A DNA stretch of 42,901 nt from Gilvibacter sp. Lineage in GTDB: Bacteria > Bacteroidota > Bacteroidia > Flavobacteriales > Flavobacteriaceae. The notes beneath the pieces were generated by a model that worked only from the letters and a program-made list of their open reading frames with translations, searched no databases and was not told the origin of the DNA. Below are positions 29,929 through 38,354 of the stretch, in pieces; within the stretch, counting starts at the first letter, position 1, and the number at the start of each line of letters is the position of its first letter. The stretch is from NCBI RefSeq assembly GCF_013214815.1, contig NZ_JABSPU010000019.1, forward strand, positions 1 to 42,901. The letters run 5' to 3'. Both the position numbers and the translations under genes were made by a program.

Positions 29929-32423
29929 TGAGCGTATTAGTTACAAATAGAGAGTACACACCCATAGAAAGGCGCTTGGACCGCAATATAACGTGGCTAC
30001 TTGGAAATGTAGGCACGTGGCAAAAGCTACGTTTGCAAATTGAAGTAGGGGCCTTCATTGAATTCAGCTTGTCCAATACACTGAATATGGAGGAGCCTAA
30101 CCGATTTATACTTAATAATGGGGAAGATTGGAGGGAAAACGGATTTGAGGTGGGTGATAATTTTGTGATGTATTGGGAGATTTACAACATACCATCACAG
30201 TCCACTACGGCATACAATGTTACGGGTACAATAGTATCTATCCAGGGGAGTGAAATGCTGTCTAATAACACAACCCTGGGTGCTGGCGCTCAGGTTTCCA
30301 GTATTTTCCCAACGCAATTAGGGGAAGATAAAATTCAAAACGTTTTCATTGCTGCAGACAAAAGGCCAGACTCTTTGTTTTTTAGGTATGGGCACATGAA
30401 AAACTCAGAAATCAGGGCTAATAATTTGCGATCTTTGATTGATGGCACTTACACTGATTTCATTGCCGAAGGATTAAGTAGCCTAACAATTGGCAGCTTG
30501 GTCAATTTTACGCCACTGGGTAAGCAAAGCGGCATGAGCATAGCGAGGTCAACCATCACCTACATTGGTAGCACATCAGGTGGTGTTCCTGCCTATCCTT
30601 ATGCTAAGTACCGATATTTAATAGAGTTGGTTTTCATGCCATCCGTGTTTTTTGAGGACTTAAACAACTTTGTCAATGATATCGCCCCAGAAGCTTTGCT
30701 AAACGCGGAAAGTTTGGCAGACAACTATTTCATTCAGGCCTTCCCGACTCAGAACAACCCTAATGTATTTATGGTCAACGACCTGAACGACACCGCTCAA
30801 GAGGGTAACGTTGGCTGGTTTAATGAAAATTACAACGGGTTCCCGCAACCTCATAGTGTGAGTTTAGTAGAATATAGGACGCCATCAAACAATATTACCC
30901 CACAACTAGACTATGCTGGACCAACATTGCTTACAGCGGTAGTGGATGGCGTACAAAACCTATCTAACGCTACTAAATGTACTTTTGGGTTTATGTTGGT
31001 TCCCACGGATGAAGAGGATTACAAGATAAAAGATGCCCCGTTCTATCAAAATGTCAAAATGAACACAGGCGGTAGGATTGATTTTTTTGGGGATGTGTTT
31101 ACTGTTGGAACGCCCATTGCAGGGCCTCGACAGGGCTATTCAAACGACGATGCTCGCATGGATGTGCAAAACATTGCATTTACCCAGACAGGAGCCAATC
31201 AAATTACGTTCACTTGTGAATTTATGCCCAATGCAGACTTTGCGAATCAACTAGGTGCATTAGGTTTAGATGAGCGCAATTATATTATTTGGGTAGGCGT
31301 GGGGGACCAAACGCTACTTGCCAATGCCTCTGATCGAACAAACCTTTTGCTTGACTTTGGTCAAATGGATACTTATGTGGAGCCCATAGGTGCATGGGAC
31401 GGCATGGCTATAGAGTTACTATCTCACGTAGATTCCAATATGGCAACGCCTAATCCATGCGGTGTCGATTTATTCATAGAAGACGACTTGAGAGCCAAAA
31501 TTGAATTCCAAGTTGACACGGCAATAGATCCTAGTATTCCGATTCCCACAGGGCTAAGGTTTGGTATTCAATTAGAGCGCCTTTCCGATGGTTTTGCTTT
31601 TGAGCTGGATGATTATAGCGTAGGGTTGACAGACTATCCCAATCCAACTCAGTACGCCTTCTCAGGGCAAAGAGATTACCAATTGGGTATAGGCAACCCC
31701 AATGATGAAGTAAGCGTAAATTACTATCCTGCATTGGACTCAGGTGCAAAAAAGGGGGTTCAATCTTTCTTTGGCTTTATGATTCGATGGGAGGATTGGT
31801 TGGCTCTGCGAAATGTGCCGCTGGATGTACGCAATGTGTTTTATGACAACTCACTTCCATCTAATGGACTTAGCAACGATTGGTATAGATACTTGCAAAC
31901 ATCGGGCTGGCAATTAAGCTTATTTGTGCATGTGGATGCGCAGCTCAATAACAGGGCAGTACGCTACATCAATACTCTGCCAATTGGATTCAAAGACTAT
32001 GATTCCAATTTTTCTATTACGCCAACAATCACCTACAAAGTAGCATCAACAGGAGTCGTCATAAGCGGGGGCATTGACCCAATTACCAGCGATCCGTTGG
32101 GTGTAATTTTATCGGATGAAAAGATTCAGATTGAGATTGAATATGAACGTTCTACAGGCGTATGGGCAAACGTCTCTGAAATTTATAGCTTAACAAGCAT
32201 TGAAATAAAAGATGGCGCTGGTCGGCCTCAATATCAGCAGATATCTACCGAGTTTGCTGCTCAATCATCTAATCCACTTGAATCAAATCTACTCAATAAT
32301 CGCTTAGAGATTGTTTTGGTGTCTCCTGTTTTAGTGCGAACCATTTGTTTGGTAAATCCGAGCAAACTAGGAGTAGCAACACAATACAAAGTCACTGGTC
32401 GAATCGGCTGCAAAACTGCTTAG
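29928..32423 (+). CDS. Large minor tail protein
   Basis: 831 residues, ATG 29928. Almost wholly beta-rich with N/T/G-loops; no coiled coil or membrane segment. Aromatic- and acid-rich turns are scattered (NDLNDTAQEGNVGWFNENYNGF; QRDYQLGIGNPNDEVSVNYYP). Domain borders cannot be drawn by eye; several immunoglobulin-like or jelly-roll units are likely. By size and place between the tail-tip gene and the cysteine-rich gene it is probably a baseplate or tail-tip adhesin component. The next gene starts one base after its stop. Confidence 0.6.
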   Translation: MSVLVTNREYTPIERRLDRNITWLLGNVGTWQKLRLQIEVGAFIEFSLSNTLNMEEPNRFILNNGEDWRENGFEVGDNFVMYWEIYNIPSQSTTAYNVTGTIVSIQGSEMLSNNTTLGAGAQVSSIFPTQLGEDKIQNVFIAADKRPDSLFFRYGHMKNSEIRANNLRSLIDGTYTDFIAEGLSSLTIGSLVNFTPLGKQSGMSIARSTITYIGSTSGGVPAYPYAKYRYLIELVFMPSVFFEDLNNFVNDIAPEALLNAESLADNYFIQAFPTQNNPNVFMVNDLNDTAQEGNVGWFNENYNGFPQPHSVSLVEYRTPSNNITPQLDYAGPTLLTAVVDGVQNLSNATKCTFGFMLVPTDEEDYKIKDAPFYQNVKMNTGGRIDFFGDVFTVGTPIAGPRQGYSNDDARMDVQNIAFTQTGANQITFTCEFMPNADFANQLGALGLDERNYIIWVGVGDQTLLANASDRTNLLLDFGQMDTYVEPIGAWDGMAIELLSHVDSNMATPNPCGVDLFIEDDLRAKIEFQVDTAIDPSIPIPTGLRFGIQLERLSDGFAFELDDYSVGLTDYPNPTQYAFSGQRDYQLGIGNPNDEVSVNYYPALDSGAKKGVQSFFGFMIRWEDWLALRNVPLDVRNVFYDNSLPSNGLSNDWYRYLQTSGWQLSLFVHVDAQLNNRAVRYINTLPIGFKDYDSNFSITPTITYKVASTGVVISGGIDPITSDPLGVILSDEKIQIEIEYERSTGVWANVSEIYSLTSIEIKDGAGRPQYQQISTEFAAQSSNPLESNLLNNRLEIVLVSPVLVRTICLVNPSKLGVATQYKVTGRIGCKTA

Positions 32424-32424
32424 T

Positions 32425-33738
32425 ATGTTTAATTATGACCTTATATCTTGCGATCCAAGTTCTTACCCTAGCATAATTTGCCGATCATGGGACTCTAGGC
32501 ACCCTCTAGAGGGGAGTATAGTGTATTTGCTAGCCGGGAATAATCCTTTTCAAACTTATGACCTTGTGTACTTGGGAGAAAATGCATGTCTATCCCAAGG
32601 CTATGTACCCAAGGTTGACTTTGCAACTTTTGACAATTGTAGCCCTAGTTTTGGATACGGTTTCAAATATGCAAATTGCAAAACAGGTGAGGAAATCACC
32701 TTTGCTTTTTCTGTGCAAGATCCTACGAATCAGGTCTTGAGAAAAGAAGGTGATTGCGATTGTTGGCAATACGTTGGAGAAGATAACAATGCAGACGAAT
32801 TGATCAGTAATTATGTCGAATACTCCACCTGTGTAGAATGTATAGACGCCGCTGCCATTGAGTTGTGCGCAAGTGGTGAGCGAACCATAGGATATGCTAT
32901 TCGCGCTCAGTTGCCCTCTGCCCCGCCAGAAGACAAAGGCTTTGACGAATGTTGCTTTGAAAACAAAGTACTTGCTGATCTGTCCGACGCCGATCCCTAC
33001 AAAAACGACTTTACAGGATATTATCATTTTAGACCCTCTAACAACTCAACATGCGTTTTCAAGTTGGTAAGAAAATCCGACGGATCAGAAACAACTTTAA
33101 ATGACGACACCTATGGCACGTTCCTAGATTTTGGAGGTCCCGATAATGCTGATTTGAGCTACATCATAGTAGACTGGCGTGCGGTGCTTTCAGCTTTTGG
33201 ACAAGGGTATTATCAGGTAAAAAAGGAAGTCAGTACCGTTGGCATCTCTCAAGATTTCTATTATAGTACAGTTAGACTACTTCCTTTTAGCAACGCCAAT
33301 GCAGATAATACGGTCCGCATAGACTGTACGCAAGACGGGCGGTTGCTACGTATAGGCGACTTTTCCAACACTGGATTTAAAACATCTCAGCGTTTTATGG
33401 GCTTTTTTGGCAGGCCAAGATATGAGTACGAACAAAACAATGTTTCCAAGCGCTCTTACAAGGTTGAGCAAGCGTCTATGTCTGTAGACAAGCAGTATTT
33501 GTTTACTGGTCAATTATTGCCTGATTGCATATTGGATGAGCTAATGGAATTCACCCTTTTGGGCAATGAGTTGTTTGTAAGCGATTACAACACGAATAAT
33601 CCTAGCTATAGTTTTCAGGTCTATCCTGTTGAGTTAACGTCAACTCAGGAACCAGAATACTACACAACAAGCCGAGGGGCTACCATAGAAATCACATTAT
33701 CAGACCGATTTAAAGATAATCGCAAGTATAATTGCTAA
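32425..33738 (+). CDS. Cysteine-rich tail protein
   Basis: 437 residues, ATG 32425. Unusually many cysteines, over twenty, mostly in the first 220 residues (LISCDPSSYPSIICRSW, DCDCWQY, STCVECIDAAAIELC, DECCFEN), beta-rich throughout. The C-terminal half has fewer (RIDCTQDGRLLRI, LLPDCILDELMEF) and ends in KYNC. The pattern suggests disulfides or metal sites in an externally exposed tail protein; receptor binding is possible. No family recognised. Confidence 0.6.
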   Translation: MFNYDLISCDPSSYPSIICRSWDSRHPLEGSIVYLLAGNNPFQTYDLVYLGENACLSQGYVPKVDFATFDNCSPSFGYGFKYANCKTGEEITFAFSVQDPTNQVLRKEGDCDCWQYVGEDNNADELISNYVEYSTCVECIDAAAIELCASGERTIGYAIRAQLPSAPPEDKGFDECCFENKVLADLSDADPYKNDFTGYYHFRPSNNSTCVFKLVRKSDGSETTLNDDTYGTFLDFGGPDNADLSYIIVDWRAVLSAFGQGYYQVKKEVSTVGISQDFYYSTVRLLPFSNANADNTVRIDCTQDGRLLRIGDFSNTGFKTSQRFMGFFGRPRYEYEQNNVSKRSYKVEQASMSVDKQYLFTGQLLPDCILDELMEFTLLGNELFVSDYNTNNPSYSFQVYPVELTSTQEPEYYTTSRGATIEITLSDRFKDNRKYNC

Positions 33739-33752
33739 TTGTTTGATAGAAA

Positions 33753-33783
33753 TGCTATTATCAATAGCAGTTTTACTATTTTT
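33753..33783 (+). terminator. Possible weak terminator after the cysteine-rich gene
   Basis: TGCTATT (33753-33759) and AATAGCA (33763-33769) form a perfect 7-bp stem with a 3-nt loop, followed by gttttactattttt. AT-rich, so weak. It lies in the 67-bp gap before 33806. Confidence 0.35.
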
Positions 33784-33805
33784 ATAGAAGCAAAAAAACA
33801 TTACA

Positions 33806-34474
33806 ATGAGTACTACAATATGGGCAGAGGGTGGATTTATTATCATCAAAGATGCCACGCACGAGGAGCAAATTCCGCTCAATAGCTTTATGTTTAATTT
33901 CGTAGGGCTGACAGACGACGTACGACTTTTTGCCATTCAGACACCCGAACAGGCTTTTTTTGTCAATTACACTAATTTGATTGACAGCAATGGCAGTCCA
34001 ATCGGAAACACAAAAGCTGAGGCGTTGACATACTTGAGGGCATTGCCCGTCCAAGGTATAACAGGAGGTGCCGTAACGGTGGTAGCTAATCAGACAGACT
34101 TTAGTACGAGTGCGAACCAAAGCGCTGCGCTAACAGAACTATCCAACATAAAGGCTGAATTAAATGCCATTAAAGCCCAGATTGATGAAACAGCCATTGA
34201 TCAAACTTTTGTTACAGCATACAATGGCAATGACGTTATCAATCTTGGGCTCACGTCGGGCACAATGGGTGAAATAAGTAGCATTACGGGATACTCCTCT
34301 GGTAGTGTAGTTTTTGTTATTGACGGGAGCACCCCAGATAATACAAATAGCCCCAGAATAACTAGCAGATCTGCTAGTTTTAATCCTATTAAGAACATAG
34401 ACCTTAGTTTATTTAGAATAAAGGGAACTAGCTCTGGATCTAGATATTACATAATCTACTCAATTTACAAATAA
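33806..34474 (+). CDS. Putative tail fibre or tip protein
   Basis: 222 residues, ATG 33806. N-terminal beta domain (TTIWAEGGFIIIKDATHEEQIPLNSFMFNFVGL), a short helix (SAALTELSNIKAELNAIKAQIDE, about 112-134) that may trimerise, then an S/T/G-rich C-terminal domain (SGTMGEISSITGYSSGSVVFVIDGS... SRYYIIYSIYK). The layout of attachment domain, short coiled coil and distal beta domain is typical of short fibres. Its stop overlaps the next ATG by one base. Confidence 0.55.
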   Translation: MSTTIWAEGGFIIIKDATHEEQIPLNSFMFNFVGLTDDVRLFAIQTPEQAFFVNYTNLIDSNGSPIGNTKAEALTYLRALPVQGITGGAVTVVANQTDFSTSANQSAALTELSNIKAELNAIKAQIDETAIDQTFVTAYNGNDVINLGLTSGTMGEISSITGYSSGSVVFVIDGSTPDNTNSPRITSRSASFNPIKNIDLSLFRIKGTSSGSRYYIIYSIYK

Positions 34475-34818
34475 TGACCAATTTACTGATTGCCACCATC
34501 ACCGAAGGGAACAATGGAGTGAAGATTGATTTCGCATCGCATGCTGCTCCATCCCCAGTGGTAGACCCTTCGTACCTGAGAGAGTCCATTCCTTTTTCTG
34601 CCGTAGGGACCATGTTAGTGCAAAATCCAGCTTCCAATGGGATTATCATAAACTTCCAAGACGGATCGCAGCCTCTTGAGGTCTCCATTGAAGACCCCGA
34701 TTTAATAGCGCTCGGCTTCAATCAAACAATGGATTTTGTCTATCTGAACGGCACTACTGTTACGGCAACAACAAACCAGCAGTTAGCTGATGAGTTCAAT
34801 CGGCTTTTGGATATTTAG
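34474..34818 (+). CDS. Hypothetical protein
   Basis: 114 residues, ATG 34474. Beta-rich (TNLLIATITEGNNGVKIDFASHAAP, NGIIINFQDGSQPLEVSIEDPDLIALGF) with a final helix QQLADEFNRLLDI. No recognised domain. Small beta proteins of this type accompany fibre genes and are often head or tail decorations. It is followed by two small membrane-protein genes. Confidence 0.55.
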   Translation: MTNLLIATITEGNNGVKIDFASHAAPSPVVDPSYLRESIPFSAVGTMLVQNPASNGIIINFQDGSQPLEVSIEDPDLIALGFNQTMDFVYLNGTTVTATTNQQLADEFNRLLDI

Positions 34819-34824
34819 TCTACA

Positions 34825-35175
34825 ATGCTGACATTAGTCTACATACTGACGCTGTTATTCTTTATTGGAATAATCTTCTCAATCTGGAAGATTATCTATG
34901 ACACTCGCGCATTCAAAAGCTTAGAGGATTACCAATATATTATAGAGGTGATTCTGTCCCAGTTCAGGGAGTCTATAGAGAATATGATAGGCGACCTCAG
35001 CAGGACGGTCATATCAGCTGTGAGCAAACAAATGGCTGAAACCTTTGCCACAAGAGACCAAGTAAAAGATCTTAAGAGCACAATAGAATGCCTTAAGCAA
35101 CAAATTCAAAGCCTGTCAGAGCAGTCGTCCCAAAATGCAGAAAGGCAGGACAAGCAACAAGATAACGATGGATAG
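34825..35175 (+). CDS. Single-pass membrane protein with coiled coil (spanin-like)
   Basis: 116 residues, ATG 34825. One N-terminal membrane segment (MLTLVYILTLLFFIGIIFSIWKI, about 2-24), then a helical periplasmic-type part with coiled-coil character (about 80-105, QVKDLKSTIECLKQQIQSLSEQS) and a Q/D/N tail. The topology is that of an inner-membrane spanin subunit. It lies upstream of the endolysin and overlaps the next membrane-protein gene by 8 nt, as Rz/Rz1 pairs do, but that partner has no lipobox. Lysis role inferred. Confidence 0.5.
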   Translation: MLTLVYILTLLFFIGIIFSIWKIIYDTRAFKSLEDYQYIIEVILSQFRESIENMIGDLSRTVISAVSKQMAETFATRDQVKDLKSTIECLKQQIQSLSEQSSQNAERQDKQQDNDG

Positions 35176-35422
35176 ATTTACATTACAAATTGAAAATTAT
35201 CGAGCCAACGTGTTTCCATTCGATTGGCGACTATTAAAGGGGTGCATCATTGGCTTTGTCATATGCCTCATTGTTATTGGATCGGAGCAAGCCTTTGTAA
35301 CTGAAATGGCAGACACAAACGAGCAAGAGGAGCAATTTGTCGATGAATTCAGATTCGACTTTTTTGCCCCGTTTAGAGGTAGCGATCCCCCAACCGATGA
35401 CTACGTAATGAAAATCAAATAA
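35168..35422 (+). CDS. Small single-pass membrane protein
   Basis: 84 residues from the ATG at 35168; an in-frame upstream start at 35135 is less likely. One hydrophobic segment (LLKGCIIGFVICLIVIGSE, about 22-40) and an acidic C-terminal tail (EQEEQFVDEFRFDFFAPFRGSDPPTDDYVMKIK). A holin, pinholin or lysis partner is possible from context. It is directly followed (35423) by the next gene without a gap. Confidence 0.5.
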   Translation: MDRFTLQIENYRANVFPFDWRLLKGCIIGFVICLIVIGSEQAFVTEMADTNEQEEQFVDEFRFDFFAPFRGSDPPTDDYVMKIK

Positions 35423-35749
35423 ATGTCAACAATCATTCAAAACGGGCTGTCGATGGATAGCCTCTTACTTGCCGGCACAACTTCCAATGGCGTGCAAGCC
35501 TTTGCTATGACTTATTCGTTAGAAGATAGCGAATCAACTCAAGGCTTTGCCGCAACGATCTACCGAGACAGTAACGGTGTCACTTGGCTGGATTGGGTGG
35601 CCACGCAAGGAGCAGAAGTCTACAATAAAGGTGAGATCATTCTTGATCTTTCTTCTGTGTCCACTCAGGACGGTATCAATCCTCAACGCTTAGCTAGATG
35701 GATTGCCGATAAGCTCAAAGAGGCATTGACCAACAACGACGCCTTTTAA
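35423..35749 (+). CDS. Hypothetical protein
   Basis: 108 residues, ATG 35423 immediately after the previous stop. Compact alpha/beta protein (DSLLLAGTTSNGVQAFAMTYSLEDSESTQGFAATIYRDSNGVTWLDWVATQGAEVYNKGEIILDL) ending in a helix ARWIADKLKEALTNND. No domain recognised. Lies in the block of small genes between fibre and lysin. Confidence 0.55.
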   Translation: MSTIIQNGLSMDSLLLAGTTSNGVQAFAMTYSLEDSESTQGFAATIYRDSNGVTWLDWVATQGAEVYNKGEIILDLSSVSTQDGINPQRLARWIADKLKEALTNNDAF

Positions 35750-35762
35750 CAAAACACCAATC

Positions 35763-36107
35763 ATGGAACAATTCGGAATCGATAACACCACAAAGCTACT
35801 CCTATGGATAGCTGGAACAGTAAACGAAGTGGAAGCCGCAGCACAAGACGGCAAATTCTCCTTAATGGAAATCATTGGACTCTGGGACAACACAGCAGAG
35901 GCTACGTCCTTGGCGACCAAATTCAAAGATATCGGTCAGGAGTTAGCTGATCTATCCATACAAGAAAAAGACATCATCATTCAACGCTTTGCTCGCGAGT
36001 TTGAATTGTCCGACCAAAAAGCTGAGCGCATTGTCGAGCACTGCATTGATATTGCTCTAACGATGTCGTCTAAAATCACCACTCTTGTAGAGCTGATTAA
36101 AAACTAG
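35763..36107 (+). CDS. Hypothetical helical protein
   Basis: 114 residues, ATG 35763. All-helical with NTTKLLLWIAGTVNEVEAAAQDGKFSLMEIIGLWD, where DGKFSLMEI is a typical element of small Bacteroidota phage proteins encoded close to lysins, and IQEKDIIIQRFAREFELSDQKAERIVEHCIDIAL. A holin-associated or regulatory role has been suggested for such genes only by position. Followed by a terminator-like hairpin at 36152. Confidence 0.55.
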   Translation: MEQFGIDNTTKLLLWIAGTVNEVEAAAQDGKFSLMEIIGLWDNTAEATSLATKFKDIGQELADLSIQEKDIIIQRFAREFELSDQKAERIVEHCIDIALTMSSKITTLVELIKN

Positions 36108-36151
36108 TCGCTTTTCTTCTCTGGATGTCTCTGATTCATCTGTTTTTACTC

Positions 36152-36189
36152 CACAGCATCGCCGTTGCAAGCGGTGCTGTGTTAATTTT
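36152..36189 (+). terminator. Rho-independent terminator (putative)
   Basis: CACAGCATCGC (36152-36162) pairs with GCGGTGCTGTG (36171-36181), eleven pairs with one T-G, loop of 8, followed by ttaatttt. The strongest hairpin of the rightward unit; it separates the 35763-36107 gene from the lysin genes. Confidence 0.55.
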
Positions 36190-36198
36190 ACCAATACA

Positions 36199-36447
36199 AT
36201 GAAAAAGTACAAAAAGAAACCAGTTGTTATAGATGCCATACTTTGGGATGGAACCAAGGAGTGTTATGATGCCTTGGCTAGTGGAAGCGAAAGGTCGCTT
36301 CGTCTTGAGAAAGGACAATTGGTCATCAAGACGCTAGAGGGCGAAATGCGAGCACCTGTAGGTCATTACATCATCAAAGGAATCAAGGGCGAATTTTACC
36401 CTTGTGATCCTGAAATTTTTGCGCAAACTTATGAGTCAGTTGATTAA
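36199..36447 (+). CDS. Conserved small phage protein of the KKPV...GEFYPC family
   Basis: 82 residues, ATG 36199. Family pattern: MKKYKKKPVVIDAILWDGT at the start, LVIKTLEGEMRAPVGHYIIKGIKGEFYPCDPEIFAQTYESV at the end. Small proteins with this pattern are widespread on phages, often near lysis or tail genes; their function is unknown to me. It overlaps the endolysin start by 17 nt, so both are likely translated together. Confidence 0.8.
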   Translation: MKKYKKKPVVIDAILWDGTKECYDALASGSERSLRLEKGQLVIKTLEGEMRAPVGHYIIKGIKGEFYPCDPEIFAQTYESVD

Positions 36448-37336
36448 AGAAGGCAGCGCAGGCCAAGACGTACGCGATCTGCAGCGTAAATTAAACACAG
36501 TATTGGGCTTAGGCCTCACTATTGATGGTCAATTTGGCCCTGCCACAACGCGCGCTGTGCGCATGTATCAGACCAGCATCGACGAATTAGTCGTTGATGG
36601 CATCGTTGGACCTCAGACCATGGCCTCGATCAATCGTGTGTATGCGCAAAAGGCTGATCAATACCAAGGCTTGGGCAATGGTCAGTTTGTGATCTTTGTC
36701 GATGCTGGGCACGGTGGGATGGACGCACAGGGGCGATACGTGACGGCTGGTAAGCGATACTACCACGAGGGCATTGGAGATTACTACGAGGGTGTGAAGA
36801 ACCGAGAGTTCGCAGAGCGCTTTATTCGTGCGTGTACGGACTTGAACATCCCATGTATCCGAACCTATCACCCGTGGAGAGACACCAAGCTCAGCAAGCG
36901 TGTGGCAACGGTAGAGGATTGGTTGAAACAAGGCTTTAGCGGGTATCTACACTCGTTCCACTCGGATGCCGTTCCTTCTGACTACTCGGACGAGCTCAGG
37001 GAGCGCACGCAGGGTGCTACCGTCTACACGATAGGCACGGAGTTTTCCCGAATGATTGCCAAGGAGCACATGCGCAACATTCGCTCGGCGACCAACTCAG
37101 AGTGGACTTACCGAGGCGTAAAAGATGGCAACTTCCAATTGCTGCGCGATACCGATACGGGCGAATGGGAGTTCTTTGGTGCCATCTTAGAGGAGTGGGG
37201 ATTTCACACCAGCAAGGCCGATGTGTCCAAGTATCTTCTCAATTCAAAGGGGGATGAAATGCGACTACATGCGGCAGTAGAGACGGCACTTTCGATTTAT
37301 GAATTATGGAAAAACCAAAGACAAGATGGAGTATAA
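36431..37336 (+). CDS. Endolysin: N-acetylmuramoyl-L-alanine amidase with peptidoglycan-binding domain
   Basis: 301 residues from the ATG at 36431. Residues 1-72 are a PG_binding_1 domain (LQRKLNTVLGLGLTIDGQFGPATTRAVRMYQ; VDGIVGPQTMASIN). Residues 87-295 are an Amidase_3 domain with the zinc/catalytic residues in the right order: VDAGHGGMD (H94), YYEGVKNREFAE (E120 or E126), HSFHSDA (H174 or H177) and ILEEWGF (E254/E255). It cleaves the lactyl-amide bond in peptidoglycan at lysis. No signal peptide, so export needs a holin. The gene overlaps its neighbours at both ends. Confidence 0.92.
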   Translation: MSQLIKEGSAGQDVRDLQRKLNTVLGLGLTIDGQFGPATTRAVRMYQTSIDELVVDGIVGPQTMASINRVYAQKADQYQGLGNGQFVIFVDAGHGGMDAQGRYVTAGKRYYHEGIGDYYEGVKNREFAERFIRACTDLNIPCIRTYHPWRDTKLSKRVATVEDWLKQGFSGYLHSFHSDAVPSDYSDELRERTQGATVYTIGTEFSRMIAKEHMRNIRSATNSEWTYRGVKDGNFQLLRDTDTGEWEFFGAILEEWGFHTSKADVSKYLLNSKGDEMRLHAAVETALSIYELWKNQRQDGV

Positions 37337-37760
37337 TAAATTTGAATCGGACTTTCTACAAGTGACGCTACACGCGATTGTATTTGATGGAAGCATCCAA
37401 AAGGAAGTATCTAAGACGTTCAAGAAAATACACAAGGTCGTAGGCGATCATAACATAAGCCGTCAGGATCTAATCGATAGCCGAGGGTACACTATAAGTA
37501 ATCGCTTTGACCAGCAGATGATTCTTATCAACATTGATAAGGGCATGCATGAGCAATATGGCGCATACTCCATACTCAAGACACTTCACCATGAGTGCAA
37601 TCACTTCATGTGGAATGAGCTACAATGTATATCTAGCACACCAACTTACCACAATGAGTTTGAGATGAGGCTGAGCGATTGGGCGTTTCTCAAAATCACC
37701 AGCATGGATTACTTTCAAGGGCTTTTGAAAAAGAAAAGTCAGACAACAGATGCTGTCTGA
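37326..37760 (+). CDS. Small HEXXH protein (putative metallopeptidase-like), last rightward gene
   Basis: 144 residues from the ATG at 37326 inside the end of the endolysin gene. It has LKTLHHECNHFMWNEL, an HEXXH motif (H89-E90-C91-N92-H93) in a helix, with upstream GYTISNRFDQQMILINIDKG and a later EFEMRLSDWAFLKI that could provide a third ligand. The size is small for a zincin. It could be a peptidase acting with the lysin or a catalytically unrelated phage protein. It is the last gene of the rightward unit; its stop lies within the terminator hairpin. Confidence 0.6.
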   Translation: MEYNKFESDFLQVTLHAIVFDGSIQKEVSKTFKKIHKVVGDHNISRQDLIDSRGYTISNRFDQQMILINIDKGMHEQYGAYSILKTLHHECNHFMWNELQCISSTPTYHNEFEMRLSDWAFLKITSMDYFQGLLKKKSQTTDAV

Positions 37761-37762
37761 CT
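37722..37762 (-). terminator. Terminator for the leftward unit at the convergence point
   Basis: AGTCAGACA (37737-37745) and TGTCTGACT (37754-37762) form a perfect 9-bp stem with an 8-nt loop. On the minus strand it is followed by TTTCTTTTTC (complement of 37727-37736), the T-tract expected for a leftward terminator. On the plus strand it covers the last codons and stop of the HEXXH gene and has no T-tract, so it works mainly for leftward transcripts. Confidence 0.65.
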
Positions 37763-37799
37763 CCACTTGTAGTTCATTATGAATGAATCGGAGTAGAAG

Positions 37800-38342
37800 C
37801 TAGTTCCACTTAGGGTTAGCTTGCTCAACCTTCATGTCAATGCCCATTGGTGCAGTTCGCCTATAGTAGCGCTCTCTAGTGGCCTCCGAATCCTTCATTA
37901 GGCCGCACACCTTATTATTAATCAGATACACATAATCGACTTGTACCAGACGCATACAATTAGCATGCGTCTGCTCTGGTAGATTGCCATTCCTAAGGAT
38001 AGCCTGCTTAATCGCTCTACAAACATTGATCACAAAAGCCCTGAGTTTTGCCGCATCATTTGCACTTTCCGTCCTAGGTGTGAATTCGAAGCCTTGAGTA
38101 GCTTGCTCACTCAGTGCACACACCCACATAAATACCTGTGTGTATGTGGGCACATCCATTCCCTCAGCTACATGCACGCCCTGCAATCCAATCTCGCAAT
38201 ACTCTGACCAGTGGTAACTAAAACAGGTCTGAGAAAGTAGCGTGTTCGCGATTAATCGACCTTGCTCAAGGCCTTGAGTAGCGTGCAACAATGCTATGGT
38301 CATTAAATCGACCAGTTCCTTTTTATCCTTTAAATCTTTCAT
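37800..38342 (-). CDS. Hypothetical protein, last leftward gene
   Basis: 180 residues, ATG 38340-38342. Helical N-terminus (KDKKELVDLMTIALLHATQGLEQGRLIAN), a middle with several cysteines and aromatics (LLSQTCFSYHWSEYCEIGLQGVHVAEGM), and a basic end (ATRERYYRRTAPMGIDMKV). No recognised domain. Last gene before the convergent terminator, 12 nt after the upstream gene's stop. Confidence 0.6.
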   Translation of the reverse strand: MKDLKDKKELVDLMTIALLHATQGLEQGRLIANTLLSQTCFSYHWSEYCEIGLQGVHVAEGMDVPTYTQVFMWVCALSEQATQGFEFTPRTESANDAAKLRAFVINVCRAIKQAILRNGNLPEQTHANCMRLVQVDYVYLINNKVCGLMKDSEATRERYYRRTAPMGIDMKVEQANPKWN

Positions 38343-38354
38343 AACTACTTGTTT

